Part shown: positions 23,444 through 33,948 of the stretch, in pieces | Layout of the letters: each line of letters begins with the position of its first letter | How positions within the stretch are numbered: position 1 is the stretch's first letter | Assembly (NCBI RefSeq): GCF_000372725.1 | Contig: NW_005199203.1 | Span: 23,587 to 87,586 of the forward strand | Length of the DNA stretch: 64,000 bases | Source: Emiliania huxleyi CCMP1516 | Lineage: Eukaryota; Haptophyta; Isochrysidales; Noelaerhabdaceae | Reading direction: 5' to 3' | Program-made: the position numbers and the translations under genes | The notes under the pieces: generated by a model | What the model was told of the DNA's origin: nothing | The model's input: only the letters and a program-made list of their open reading frames with translations | Databases searched by the model: none

Positions 23444-25557
23444 TCAGGTGGCCCTTCCAAGGTACTTGCGGTCGTCCGTGTCGACCTTGATCTCCTCCCC
23501 CTCCTTGATGAACATGGGAACCATGATCTCGGCGCCCGTCTCGAGCACCGCCGGCTTCTCTGTCCGCCCCTGCGGCCGACGGCAGGCCGGCGTGAGCGCT
23601 GCGACGACTGCTGTTCCGCGCGAAATCTCGGCGACATCTCGGCGACATCTCGGCGGACCTGCGCTGTGTTGCCGGCCGCTCCCGGCGCAGCCTCGACAAC
23701 CTTGAGGGTCATCGATTTCGGCACCTGCGGAGATACAGCGGAGACACAGTGGAGCAGAGATGCAGCGGAGATACCTCGCGAGGGTCGTCGGTTTCGGCGC
23801 TTGATATCTCGGCGAGATCGCGGCGAGATCTCGGCGAGATCTCGGTGAGATCTCGGCGAGATCTCGGCGAGATCTCGGCTGGGTCGCTCCTGCACGTCGA
23901 TCGGCTTGCCTTGCCACTTGAGGACAGTGAGCTGCATCTCCTCCTTGATAAACTCCGCCTGCGCGCGCGTGTGTGAGGGGGAGGGGGTCGATGCCCGTGA
24001 GGCGCTACGGAGGCCGCTGCACTCTTCCCCTCGAGGGCGGGGCTCTGCCTGTACACACATCGCATTCGCCTTCCCGGGACCCAGTGCTGACTTCTGACTG
24101 CCGTTGCTGTCTCTCTCCCTTCTCGACTGTCTGTGCTTGTGCGTCCTTGGCCCCGGGGCTGTGCTTTTGCCTGCACACACGAGACGTGGCCGAGATGTAG
24201 GTGAGGTGCAGCAGAGAGGCTCGCCCCCTCCCCCCCTGTCTGTGGACGGCGCCTTGTCGATGTCGCCCTGCGAGGGTGGGGTGGAGGGTGCGAGGGCGGG
24301 GTGGAGTGGGTTGCAAGGGTACGAACATATCTCGCTCTATCTGGGACAATCCCGGCTCACCTCGGCTCACCTCGGCTCACCTCGGCTCACCTCGGCTCAT
24401 CTCGGCTCATCTTGACTCCTCCTCTAGGTCCTAGTCCCCCCTCTGGTTCCACCACCTCGCTCGATCTCGGCGCATCTCGGCGCATCTCGGCGCATCTCGG
24501 CGCATCTCGCGCCTTTGGGATCCGCTCCTCCTCGTACGTCTCCATGTTCATAAACACCATGTCCTCGCCTGCGGACGGACCGCCGAGGTCTAGCCGAGGT
24601 CTAGCCGAGATCTAGCCGAGATCTAGCCGAGACCTAGCCGAGCTCTAGCCGAGATCTAAGAGCCGAGCTCTAGCCGAGATCTAAGAGCCGAGACCTAGCC
24701 GAGCTCTAGCCGAGATCTAAGAGCCGAGACCTAGCCGAGATCTAGCCGAGATCTGGCCGAGATCTGGCCGAGATCGAGCCGAGATCGAGCCGAGGTCTAG
24801 TCGAGGTCTAGCCGAGGTCTAGCCGAGGTCTAGCCGAGATCTAGCCGAGATCTAGCCGAGATCTAGCCGAGGTCTAGCCGAGATCTAGCCGAGATATGTC
24901 CTCGCTAGCGTCCTAGCGCCGACTTATAGCCGAGATACGGCCGAGATACGGCCGAGTGGCCGCGGCCACGGCTGGCGATGGCCGAGGCGGCGGAGGCGAG
25001 GGCGGCGGCGGAGGAGGCGGCGGAGGAGTGAGAGGATTTCGTGAGAGGATGTCGCGGCGCTGGACACGAGAAAGGCGATTGGCGGTGCGAGAGTGGGTGC
25101 GGGTCGACTCGCGCACCGTCCATGTACGAGTACTGCATCTCCTCCTTGTCCACCTGCGCGTCTGCAAACGATTCGCCCGCCTTCCACGTCTTCTCGAGCG
25201 TGTTGCCCGTCTCGAGGTTCTTGAGCTTTGAGCGCACAAACGCGGAGCCCTTGCCGGGCTTGACGTGGAGGAACTCCTGCACCTGCGGACCAGCAGCCGT
25301 GGCGCCGTCAGCGGAGAGCGCGAGCCAGCATCGGCCGCGCCAGCTACGAGATTGGCTCCGGGTTGGCGAGCCGCTGTGTCTGCAGCGCCCGGCGAGGGCT
25401 GGGGCGCCACTTTCCAGACCGAGTTGTCAAACTCGATGGTGAGGCCCGTCTTGAAGTCAGCGGTCGTGCCCATTCGGACGGGATGCAGGCGGCTGTGAGA
25501 GGCGTGGCCACGCGCGGTGAGGACGTAGGCCTGGGCGAGAGCGCAGAGCGCGAGCAT
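23444..25557 (-). CDS. efp: Elongation factor P, organelle-type (6 exons)
   Basis: EF-P rescues ribosomes stalled at polyproline; the bacterial type in an alga normally works in the plastid. M at 25557 begins a short signal-like leader ([17 protein letters not shown]), then [15 protein letters not shown] starts the KOW-like domain 1. Exons (minus): 25557-25411, 25282-25117, 24568-24513, 23958-23890, 23724-23659, 23569-23444; they sum to 210 codons with all phases consistent. Key segments are [18 protein letters not shown] (domain 1 with the tip Lys), [36 protein letters not shown] and the C-terminal [12 protein letters not shown]. Donors are GT, GT, GC, GA (23889, fits family length exactly) and GT. 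Introns are full of 10-11 bp minisatellites. The leader looks short for a complete bipartite plastid presequence. Confidence 0.9.
23800..23889 (-). repeat. Intronic minisatellite, ~10-bp TCTCGGCGAGA-type unit
   Basis: Repeated GAGATCTCGGCGAGATCTCG fills most of EF-P intron 4; a shorter relative (CGACATCTCGG) is in intron 5 near 23630. Confidence 0.9.
24342..24512 (-). repeat. Intronic minisatellites, 10-bp CTCGGCTCAC and CGCATCTCGG
   Basis: Two adjacent 10-bp-unit arrays at the 5' end of EF-P intron 3. Confidence 0.9.
24585..24960 (-). repeat. Intronic minisatellite, 11-bp unit GAGATCTAGCC
   Basis: About 25 degenerate units in EF-P intron 2. On the coding strand the unit reads GGCTAGATCTC, so each unit again carries a CTAG acceptor-like core. 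Confidence 0.9.
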
Positions 25558-26501
25558 GGCGAAGGTGTTCGAGCGGCGAGTTGAGGTCGTCCTACGAGCA
25601 AGACAGTGTTCAAAAAGAATTTAAAGAATCAACAGACAAAAAGAATCTTACAACAAAACTCCCTCGCACAACACTGGGCACGGGACTGGCGCGCACTGGC
25701 ACTAACACAGGTACACCACGCACAAAAAGAATTCCGCCAAGAGAGTTAAGGTCGGCGAAGTTGTTGAACAAAAAGATTTCAGGCATTTTTCTTTCTTTTG
25801 CATGGTTCACACGCAGACACGACACAAACAAATTGCTAATAGCTAAAAATCTCAGTGTCCCCGTCGCGACCGGACGACACCGACTGCGGCAGGCCGCGGG
25901 GGGCGGGGCAGTCGGCGTGCGCGTCGCGCGTGGAGGGGTTCGGCTGCCGGATACGTCAGTACGGTACGGCTCTGAGTCGCCTCTGGGGAAATTCTAAAGA
26001 GGAGGTGCCCTCTGTCCAGTGGTGCCACCCATGCACGACACCTAGACGTCTGAGCGACCCCCCTCCCTCCATGTTTACGCTGGCGCCGGTTCCATCCGAA
26101 GAAATGGTCCGCGCGCGGGGCACCTCCGGCGTCGGTTCTGTAACAAGTCTCACACCAACCCACGCAGTGAGCGACAACTCAACGTCCAGGCGGCTGCACA
26201 ACCTGGCGAAACAACACGAACGTACGAACGGCCGCGGGGACTAGTGACTCCAGTGTGGCACAAACCCGAAACCCACCGGGACCAAAAGACTGTACAGGCG
26301 CGCGCGAGCAAGCGGCCAACGCGGCCGCCTTCTCGGGTCGGGAGGGCAGCCCCCTCGTGGCGCTATAGCGGCAGGGGGCGGGGGCCGAGCGAGTCGCCGA
26401 GTCGCCGAGAGGCAACACTATCCATCGTACACGCGCCTCGGTGCTGTCGCGGCGCCACAATGCAAGTGTGCAGGTTTCCTCGGGGCTGGCCCGAGGCTAG
26501 C
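25558..26501. other. Intergenic region
   Basis: Divided between the EF-P promoter side and the amine oxidase 3' end. The AAAAAGAATT-rich stretch 25613-25740 weakly resembles the left part of the TIR element (19373-19480). No gene seen. Confidence 0.45.
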
Positions 26502-29500
26502 TCAAGGCGTGCACGTGGGGATGACGCCGCCCTCGCCCTCCTCCGTGGTGCGGCCGCCGCGTTTGCACTCGGCGCACGGGTACACGTACTGGTTCGTCGG
26601 CAGGTTCTTGAGCTGGTTGTAGTCGAAGTAGTTGTAGGGCTCAAACGCAAGCTCCTTGCCCATCGTGGACGGCACGGGAACGTCCTCGGCCACGACCCAG
26701 TGCATCTTTGTCGAGTGTGCCTGTGGACGGGCAAGCCAGAGCGTGAGTATGGGCAATCAATGCATTCTGCGGGAGCGAATGGCGCGGCCGCGCACATACA
26801 GCACGATGTCGACCTCCTCGAGGCTCTCGCCGTTGTAGAAGTGCGAGATGTCGGTGCCGGGAGCGGCAGGCTCCGGGTACAGGTTGCCAAAAACCACCTG
26901 GGAGAGGGGGGGGGGGGGTGCTAACAGAAATGGGTGCGACCATTTGGCGGAGTCCAGAGCTCGCCTGGCCCGCGGGCGTGAGGTCATCCGGCGAGTACTT
27001 GGTGATGCCGATGTCGCTGCGGGCGAGGGGACAGGCGGTGAGAGGCGCGGGGATCAGAGCGCAACGGGGCAGCCCGCGCGGCCGCGCGCGCTGGCGCACC
27101 ACTTGGTGAAGTTCTGGATGTGCAGGTACGGGTCGCCCTCGGGGTAAAGCACCGGCGGGCTGCCGGGCACCGACATCTTGTAGCCGCGCTTGTTGCCCTT
27201 GTAGTTCTTCTGCGTCGGGCTGTACACGATGAACTTGGTCGAGGCGTCCGAGGAGAGGCAGGCTTCAGGTGGGGTCCACTCGCTGTCGCCGTCGTTGTCC
27301 CAGAAGCCCTCCGAAGTGATTTTCGTGGCCTTCATGTAGAACGAGTTGTCGGCCGCGGCCACATACTGGCTCTGCAAAGGGGACACCACCACTCTTGTGT
27401 TTGAGAGGGTGGGCGCGGGCCGGGGTGGGGGGTGGCTGCGCGCGCGCCGGGTCCTCGCCGGCCTCCTCCAGGAGCGAGGCTACCGACTTGTACCCGGGCT
27501 TCTTGGTCATGAAGGAGTTCTCAAGCCCCTGTGGCGGCGAGGGGTCGGCGGCGCTGTTGATGGGCAGCGACGGGTGAGGTGAGTAATGATGGGTGTGGTG
27601 AGTAACGGGCGGAGGCGCACCGCAATGTCGAGGTCGATCTTGTAGCTCACGGAGTGCGTGTGCATTGCCCCGAGCGACGACTCGGACACCTTGGCACCCC
27701 AGAACTCTGCCATCTTGTCATTGTTGAGGTTGCCCGGGATGACGTAGGAGCCGACGGCGTAGCCAGTAAGCTGAAGCGGGGGCGGGCGATTAGAGGAGTC
27801 GAGCGGGCGAGTAGCCCATCGGGGGGGGGGGGGGGGGTTTCCTGCTTGTAGAAGTTGAACTTGCCGTCCGGCTCGAGCTCGAAGGTCTGGACGTAGTCGT
27901 AGTTGCCCACGGTGAGGATGGAGCGCACGTAGAGAGACGTCAGTGCGACGCCCTCGAACTTCTCTTTGTAGTGCTGGTACGCGACGTTGTTGGCGGGCGC
28001 CTCGAAGATGCACATGGTCGGCAGCTCGTCGTCCATGCTCAGGGCGCCGCCCCAGACGTAGGAGTTGGCGTAGCCGAGGCTTTTCATGAAGACCGAGCCG
28101 TAGGGGCACTGCAGCCCCTCGCGAAGCGTGATCGCACAGTTCCCCATCTCATCTGACAGACGCGGAGAGGGCTCCGGAAAGGGTCGGCACTGGGGGTACG
28201 GGAGGGGGCGAAGGGCAGGGGGCGCTATACGCACAGCCGCCGTCCGAGTAGAAGATGTCCTTGCGCGTGGACGCCCCCGAGTAGACCGCGGTAAAGTCGG
28301 CAGCGTACATCTCGTAGGCGATCCGCTCTCCCTTGAAGCGCAGGTTCGAGATGTGGATGCCCTCGATGGCGTGGATGTCGGTGTGGAAGTCCCAGCCCAT
28401 CCACGAAACGGTGCGGCCCGAGACGGAGAAGCGGGGGCCCTCCGGGTAGTAGATCTGGGGAGGGATTGCCGCCTCGACGAATGGCGGCTCGGGCTCCATC
28501 CACGCCTTGGTGTCGCCGTACCAAACCGTGTCGACCGTGCACATCTTGAGGGTCCCGGTCTCGTTGGCGGCGAGGACTTCCGCGACGGAGTTGAAGATCG
28601 GGTTGCCGGCGCCCGGGCACCACGAGATGTCCTACACCACAGCAGTGCACAATGTGAGTAGGCGTCGCGCGGGCTCGCTCCGCACGCCGTCTCCTGCCAC
28701 CTTGATAACGAGCTCCTCCGTGTCCCAGTCAAACTCCATGACGAATGTGACGGGGCCCTCCTTGAAGTAGTTTGCGCCGTGGCCCGCCCTGATGTCGATG
28801 CGGCCGAGGTACTGGCGGATCTTGGTGGTCGAGCCGGGCACGGACGTGGCGCCGCCGCTGACAGAGGCCTTGGGGGACCACGTCTCGTTGGCGGCGTCGA
28901 GGGACGCCAGCATCGAGGGGGACGGGATGAGGGAGTTGACGATCGGGTCCATCAGCGGGAGGAGCGGCTCGACCAACGCGTTGCGCTGGGCCCGGTGGTA
29001 CTGGTCCCAGTAGACGAACGGGCGGTTCTCCCACGGCACTGTTCTCACGACGGTCGGCATCGAGTTCGGGCCGATGGGCATCTCCACCTCCAGGATCTGC
29101 GCGATGCGGAGGCGGGCCTGCAGCCACCAGAAGGTCGCGATGCGCTTCGGCTTTGGCCCGCCGGCGAAGTAGGCGAGCACCTCCGACTTGGGCGGCTTCT
29201 TGAGCGCGATCTTGGCAATCGTCGAGCAGTTCTCGTTCGTGCACTTGCCCCAGGCCTCGAACGAGACGCCCATAGGTGCCATCATCCCCTCGATCGTGAG
29301 CTGCTCCGCCACCGTCAGCTGGTCGAAGACCTGCGTGCGGCGGGGCGGAGAGGGCGCGAGAGGTGGAGGGCGGCGGCGGGACGGTGGGGATTGGCGCAGG
29401 AGGCGCGCCTTGTTCTTCGTTCCCAGGTCGTCAGACGTGAAGGGCTCGAGATCCGAGGGGCATGTCGGGACCGCGTCCGGACACGGAGATGGCGACGGCG

Positions 29501-29579
29501 CAGGGGCAGAGGCAAAGAGCGTCTCGCGTGCGCCCGGCGCAGAGAGCACGGACAGAAGGAAGGCGGCGACAGGAGCCAT
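26502..29579 (-). CDS. Copper amine oxidase (multi-exon)
   Basis: Oxidative deamination of primary amines using topaquinone and Cu(II), giving aldehyde, NH3 and H2O2. M at 29579 starts a signal peptide (MAPVAAFLLSVLSA), so it is probably secreted or vesicular. The topaquinone motif T-V-G-N-Y-D-Y lies at ~27900. The first two copper ligands are in MHTHSVSYKIDLD (~27640) and the third His is in STKMHWVV (~26700). The C-terminus is a Cys-containing GGVIPTCTP. At least 10 exons; clear junctions include VIK|DISWC (GT), YSDG|DEMGN (GC), NFYKQ|LTGYA (donor CAG/GAAACC, i.e. GA), PAGQ|VVFGN (GC) and IVLY|AHSTK (GT). The exon 1/2 border near 29340-29450 is unresolved. Several introns contain long C tracts (coding strand), e.g. 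27819-27838. Confidence 0.88.
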
Positions 29580-31139
29580 GGACGGTGGACGATGGAACCT
29601 GTGAGGTCAGTCAGGAGGACGGGTTCGGAGAACAGAGCAGCCCTGCGCTCGGCCGCTGAGCGGCGTGGGAGAACAGACAAGTGCACTCGGCCGCTGAGCG
29701 CCGCGGCGTCGCTTCAGGGGCTGGCGGTGCTTGCAGAGAAGGGAGACCGGCGAATCGAGGCCGAGAGGCTTGGGTGGCGCGCGCTGCTGCGCGCGCCCCT
29801 TCGTGTGTGCGCGCAGCGGGGGGGGGGATCAGCAGAGGAGCCACCTCTTGGACGCTCTTGGACCGCTCTGTGTTGATGAAAGGGGTGCAGCGAGGTCCAC
29901 GTGTCTTGATTGCTGTAGAGAGTTACACCCCTACTCTCGTGAGGCTGTGAAAGCAAGAGAGAAGAACTGGGACGGCAGCACGGCCGACAAGGTCGCAAGG
30001 CGCGCTACCTACCCGACGCTCGAGCACGACAACTACGACCCCGCCTCCTCGCAGAGCGCATCAGGCGCGACAAGCGCGAGAGGTGCAGCGGTCCGACCGC
30101 TCCTCCGACGACAAACAACTCTAACACTCACACGTCATTTGGGGCCTGGAGCCTGTTCACGCGCGCGCGAGACGTGCAGACAGGGTTGCCAGGTGAGAGC
30201 GAATGGCGCGGTTCACGCCTCGCACAACAGAGAGAGAGATGCGCTCTGCATGGTGGGACATAAAAAAAACCGACGACTCTCCTCCGACCAAGACTCATGC
30301 GGCTCCGGCTCTACGACTAGCGAGGCGAATGACATTTTCGACACCCTCGACGACCATCTCGGCTTCTAAAAATCTCTCTCTCTGAAAGCACGCCCACCCT
30401 GCGGGATTGCACTTGCCACCGAAGGCAAGTGCGTCTGTTCACAGCTCACGAGAGTAGTTACACCCCCGAATCTTGCAAAAATGATGATGCAGTGAAGGAA
30501 AGGAAAGACCCCCCTGCCGGCCCGCCTCTGTCAGTGTGCCTGTGGTAGCGAGAGACTGCCAGTGAGAAACTGGAGGCACTACTTGTGGCACTGGGCGCAT
30601 GCCCCTCACGTCTAGAGAGGCAGTGCAGGCGCAGAAGCGCTCCCAGAGCGGCGCGCAGCGCCGCGCACGCCACGCCGCGGGTGGTCGGACGAGCGCGGTG
30701 TGCGCCGGCGGCGAGCCGCGGCGCCAGACGTCGCGCGAGAGAGCGGCGCCGCCGCGTGCGCGCAGCAGCCGCCGCGGCAGAGGCGAGCCGCGGCGACGGC
30801 CGCACAACTGATAACCGCCATTCGCCGTTTTTTTCACACACACACACACTATCCAGTGCTCGTGCTCAAGTGCTCATACGAGCGTCATCTTGTAGTGAAC
30901 AGGCCGAGTTCGCGGTTTGAGCGCCCAGCGCAGACCGACCGACCGCAGGGGGGGTCCGGTCGACGGCCGCGGAGGACCGCAGACCGGAGGGGGGGTCCGG
31001 TCGGTCGGAGCGCAGACCGGGGGGGGGGGGGGGGGTCGGTCGGGTTGGCTCGAGGGTCACACCGCACACGCTCGCCGCAGCTGTGAATAAATTAGTATCT
31101 CGAAATACTAGAGACACCAAGCGACCTCTCCCCGTCTAA
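29580..31139. other. Intergenic region with G-rich inverted repeats
   Basis: No supported gene. It holds a tandem CTCGGCCGCTGAGCGGCG pair near 29648/29687, a perfect hairpin at 30409-30432, and G-tract palindromes at 30935-31050. Confidence 0.5.
30409..30432. repeat. Perfect 9-bp stem hairpin
   Basis: GCACTTGCC / GGCAAGTGC with the loop ACCGAA. It may be a transcript-end structure; there is no other support. Confidence 0.7.
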
Positions 31140-32107
31140 TCACTCCTCGTCGTCCGAGTGGCTGAGCTCGAGACGCTCTACAGGATTGGGTCGGAACACG
31201 AGCTCGTCCATGTCCACACTCTGGTCGTCGTCGTCGTCCATGATTAGCTTCGCCGGCGACACACTGTACCCGTTGACGAGCCGCTTGAGCGCGGCCAGCA
31301 CCTCCTTGGCAAGTCATCGTAGTCATCAGAAGGGACGATGCGCGCGTACTGTGGAGAACTGGAGCGCTGCCAGAGCTTGTACAAAGCAACGGCAAGCAGG
31401 ACCAGGCCTGCGACTGCGTAGATGCTCCACATATATGTGTGCGGTCGGGCTTGCTCGGGCCTCGGCGAAGAGTCTCCTTGGCGCTTGGCTGCGTGACTGG
31501 TTTTCATAGTGAAAATCGGCGATTTCGAAGCGCCCGTGGCGGTTCGCGAGAAGGAGGGCGGCGCTGTCTCTCAAGATGGAAGCAGGAAGCTTCCATCCCG
31601 GCGGTGGTTCGAATCCACATGAGCCGAAGGTGAGGGGGAAGGTTTGCCTGAGATCTGAAGCTCACCCATTTGAGGAAGTGAGGAACTGCTCGGCTCACCC
31701 CGATCATGCCGAACAAGCTCCTCTTGTAGCTCGATCGGTCACACCGCCATCGCCGTCGGGGAGAGGGGGGACTGCTTCGGCAGCGTGCACCTCGATCCTG
31801 CACCGTGTTTGTTATGACCCCCCCCAATGAACACACCAGTGAGGGAAGGCGAGACGATCGAGGGGTCCCGTACCATGCGGAATCGACCCTATCCAGTGCT
31901 CAAGTGCTCAGAAGGAGGGAGAACGTTTGTTTGAGGGGGCTCACGGCAAGGACACCGACCGAGGGGGGGGTCGGTCGTCACACCTCCCGCCGCCGAGAGA
32001 GCGACCGACCGGAGGGGGGGTCCGGTCCACCTCGGGGGCAGACCACCGACCGGCGGGGGGGTCCCCACGAACTAGGGGGGGTTGGTACAAAGTGACGCTC
32101 GTATCAA
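30872..32107. mobile_element. Candidate inverted-repeat-bounded segment
   Basis: ATACGAGCGTCA at 30874-30885 recurs inverted near 32090-32103, with similar flanks (CTTGTA / TTTGTA). Both ends also carry AAGTGCTCA-type strings and G-tract palindromes (GACCGGA, G run, TCCGGTC). The segment encloses one small gene. No target-site duplication was found, so this is weak. Confidence 0.35.
31140..31507 (-). CDS. Small single-pass membrane protein, apparent frameshift
   Basis: It starts MKTSHAAKRQGDSS, then a transmembrane helix (MWSIYAVAGLVLLAVALYKLW) and a cytosolic PSDDYDDL segment. A one-base shift near 31310 leads into KEVLAALKRLVNGYSVSPAKL and a very acidic tail (MDDDDDQSVDMDEL...SHSDDEE) ending at a TGA at 31140-31142. 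The sense of both halves suggests one protein with a sequencing error or a recent frameshift. No family recognised. It lies within the candidate inverted-repeat segment. Confidence 0.5.
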
Positions 32108-32232
32108 GCAAAAAGGTGTGAGGGGGGATGAGGAGGATGCAGGATGGGGGGGTCAGACTGCCGCCGACGGCCGAGAGTGTCGAAAGGTCCTTGACCGGCT
32201 TGCAGAGGTCCCGCGGGCCCGCTGTACGAGCC

Positions 32233-33687
32233 ATGCCGGAAGCTGACGCTGTGCGAGAGCTCTTCAGATCGCTGGCAAGCAGCACAGCCGGTGACAGTCC
32301 CAGGGAGCGTCAGAGCCGCGCCGTTCTGCTGCGAAAGATGCTCGAGCGAGGCGTCTCTCCCGACGCCCGGGACCCTGACGACAAAGACCAGCCGACGCTG
32401 CTGATATCAGCTTGCTACTATGCGGACCTGCCATTGGTGAGACTTCTGCTTGAGTCTGGTGCCGACGTGCACTTGACTGACGCCAGCGGCGGCACAGCTC
32501 TCATGAGCGCCGCGCTCACACTTTCCCTCACTGCCCTCAGCGAGAGTGCTGCGGCGGGAGAGGTTGTCGCTATCCTGCTACAACTTGGAGCCCGCCTACC
32601 AGCCGAGCTGCCGCCTGGCGCCGCCGATCGGGGTTGGGGTGCGCAGTGGACGGCTATGCACAAAAGCGTCTCGGAGGTGGCGTCTGTCGATGGCCCATTC
32701 CGCGAAGCCATGGCTCGAGGCCAACCCCGGATTCAGACTCCTCGTGGCGACGTCATCATGAAGGGCCAGAAGGGACAGTTTCGAGCGGCCCCAGATGGCG
32801 GCCCGGACCTCGACAAGCCATGGATGGAGCACATCTTGGGTGGGTCAGCACAAGAGCGGGTGGTGGAGTTCCTGCAGCAGCACGAGCGGCAGGCTCGGCG
32901 GGAGGCGGCGGGAGCAGAGAGCCCCGCCGGCCGTCCCAGCGCCTCGAGCAGCGCCGTCGCCGTGATTCTGGCGCTGCTGCTCGTGGCGGGCGTCGCTGGC
33001 TGGCGCGCGTGGCGGCAGCGGCCGAGCCGAGCACCCAGGAGGCAGAGGGGGCAGCGGCCGGCGGAGAGAGCATTCCGGGAGCGGGCTAGGAGGCGGGCTG
33101 AAGAGAGGGCGGCGGCGGCGGCGGCTGCGGCGGCGGAGCAAGCAGAGGCAGACGGGAGGGAGGGAGAGGGGCAGCAGACTGAAGGTTCACCCGACTCGGT
33201 GACCGTCCAGTATCTGCCGCCGACGTCGACAGCTAAGGCGTCGGGCTGGCAGGTGAGGGAGCCGCTCAGTGATCCAGCCTCCATGTCCGATGGAGCTAGC
33301 GAGGCGGCGGCGGCGGAGCAAGCATCGGCGGTAGACCACGGGAGGGAGGAAGAGGGGCAGCAGGCGGCACCGAATCCGGCCGTAGCGGGGGCCGAGGATG
33401 CGGTTGGCGAGGCGGGGGCGGGGCATGCCGGCCGCTCCACCCCCTCGGCACCGCCGCCTGAGGTCCTCTCGCTGGCGGACGCTAGCTTCGACACCGGCCG
33501 TCGAGACGCGCCCGAGTCCACCATCGGTGGCCAGACAACGTGTATCGTGTGCTTCACTAGGCCGAAGTCGCACGTCGCTCTGCCGTGTGGCCACCAGTGT
33601 GTCTGCGGCCCCTGCTCCGCTCGGCTGCGAGCGTGCCCGTATTGCCGCACGCCAGCCGAGCGCTGGTGGCACGTCCGCGTGGTGTGA
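32233..33687 (+). CDS. Ankyrin - transmembrane - RING E3 ligase-like protein
   Basis: Residues ~40-130 contain two to three ankyrin repeats (DQPTLLISACYYADLPLVRLL; GGTALMSAAL). A transmembrane helix follows (AVAVILALLLVAGVAGWRAW), then an Ala/Glu/Arg-rich linker and a C-terminal C3HC4 RING (CIVC...CGHQCVCGPC...CPYC) ending in HVRVV. By family this suggests a membrane-anchored ubiquitin ligase. M at 32233 (MPEADAVREL) is preferred over the in-frame 32128 ATG, whose extension is low-complexity. One exon. The RING is the closest relative in the window of the relic at 22205-22290. Confidence 0.8.
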   Translation: MPEADAVRELFRSLASSTAGDSPRERQSRAVLLRKMLERGVSPDARDPDDKDQPTLLISACYYADLPLVRLLLESGADVHLTDASGGTALMSAALTLSLTALSESAAAGEVVAILLQLGARLPAELPPGAADRGWGAQWTAMHKSVSEVASVDGPFREAMARGQPRIQTPRGDVIMKGQKGQFRAAPDGGPDLDKPWMEHILGGSAQERVVEFLQQHERQARREAAGAESPAGRPSASSSAVAVILALLLVAGVAGWRAWRQRPSRAPRRQRGQRPAERAFRERARRRAEERAAAAAAAAAEQAEADGREGEGQQTEGSPDSVTVQYLPPTSTAKASGWQVREPLSDPASMSDGASEAAAAEQASAVDHGREEEGQQAAPNPAVAGAEDAVGEAGAGHAGRSTPSAPPPEVLSLADASFDTGRRDAPESTIGGQTTCIVCFTRPKSHVALPCGHQCVCGPCSARLRACPYCRTPAERWWHVRVV

Positions 33688-33948
33688 GATCGCGGTTGGG
33701 TTTCCGGGTTGCAGCCTTGGCGTACTCCGTGTGTCCGGTGTGCTTGGATGGACCTACTCAACTACACATTCATACATGTACCTAACGCGACTACACGGGA
33801 GTACCGAACATCCGAACTGCCAGAAGAGTGTGAACGACAGAGCGTGACCGCTTGTGTCGCGTCTCCCGCCCGCGCTGGGGCCCGGGCTGTCGGGCGTCCT
33901 TCGCCTTTGCGCGCGACACGCTCGCGGCGCCGGCCCGGCACACCCGCC

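Noticed and set aside
24585..24905. CRISPR-like array
   Set aside because: Units are 10-11 bp with no spacers, inside a eukaryotic intron.
31600..31625. tRNA-like T-arm (GGTTCGAATCC)
   Set aside because: No matching D-arm A-box or acceptor stem within 60-100 nt; the adjacent GATGGAAG/CTTCCATC hairpin has a loop unlike an anticodon loop.
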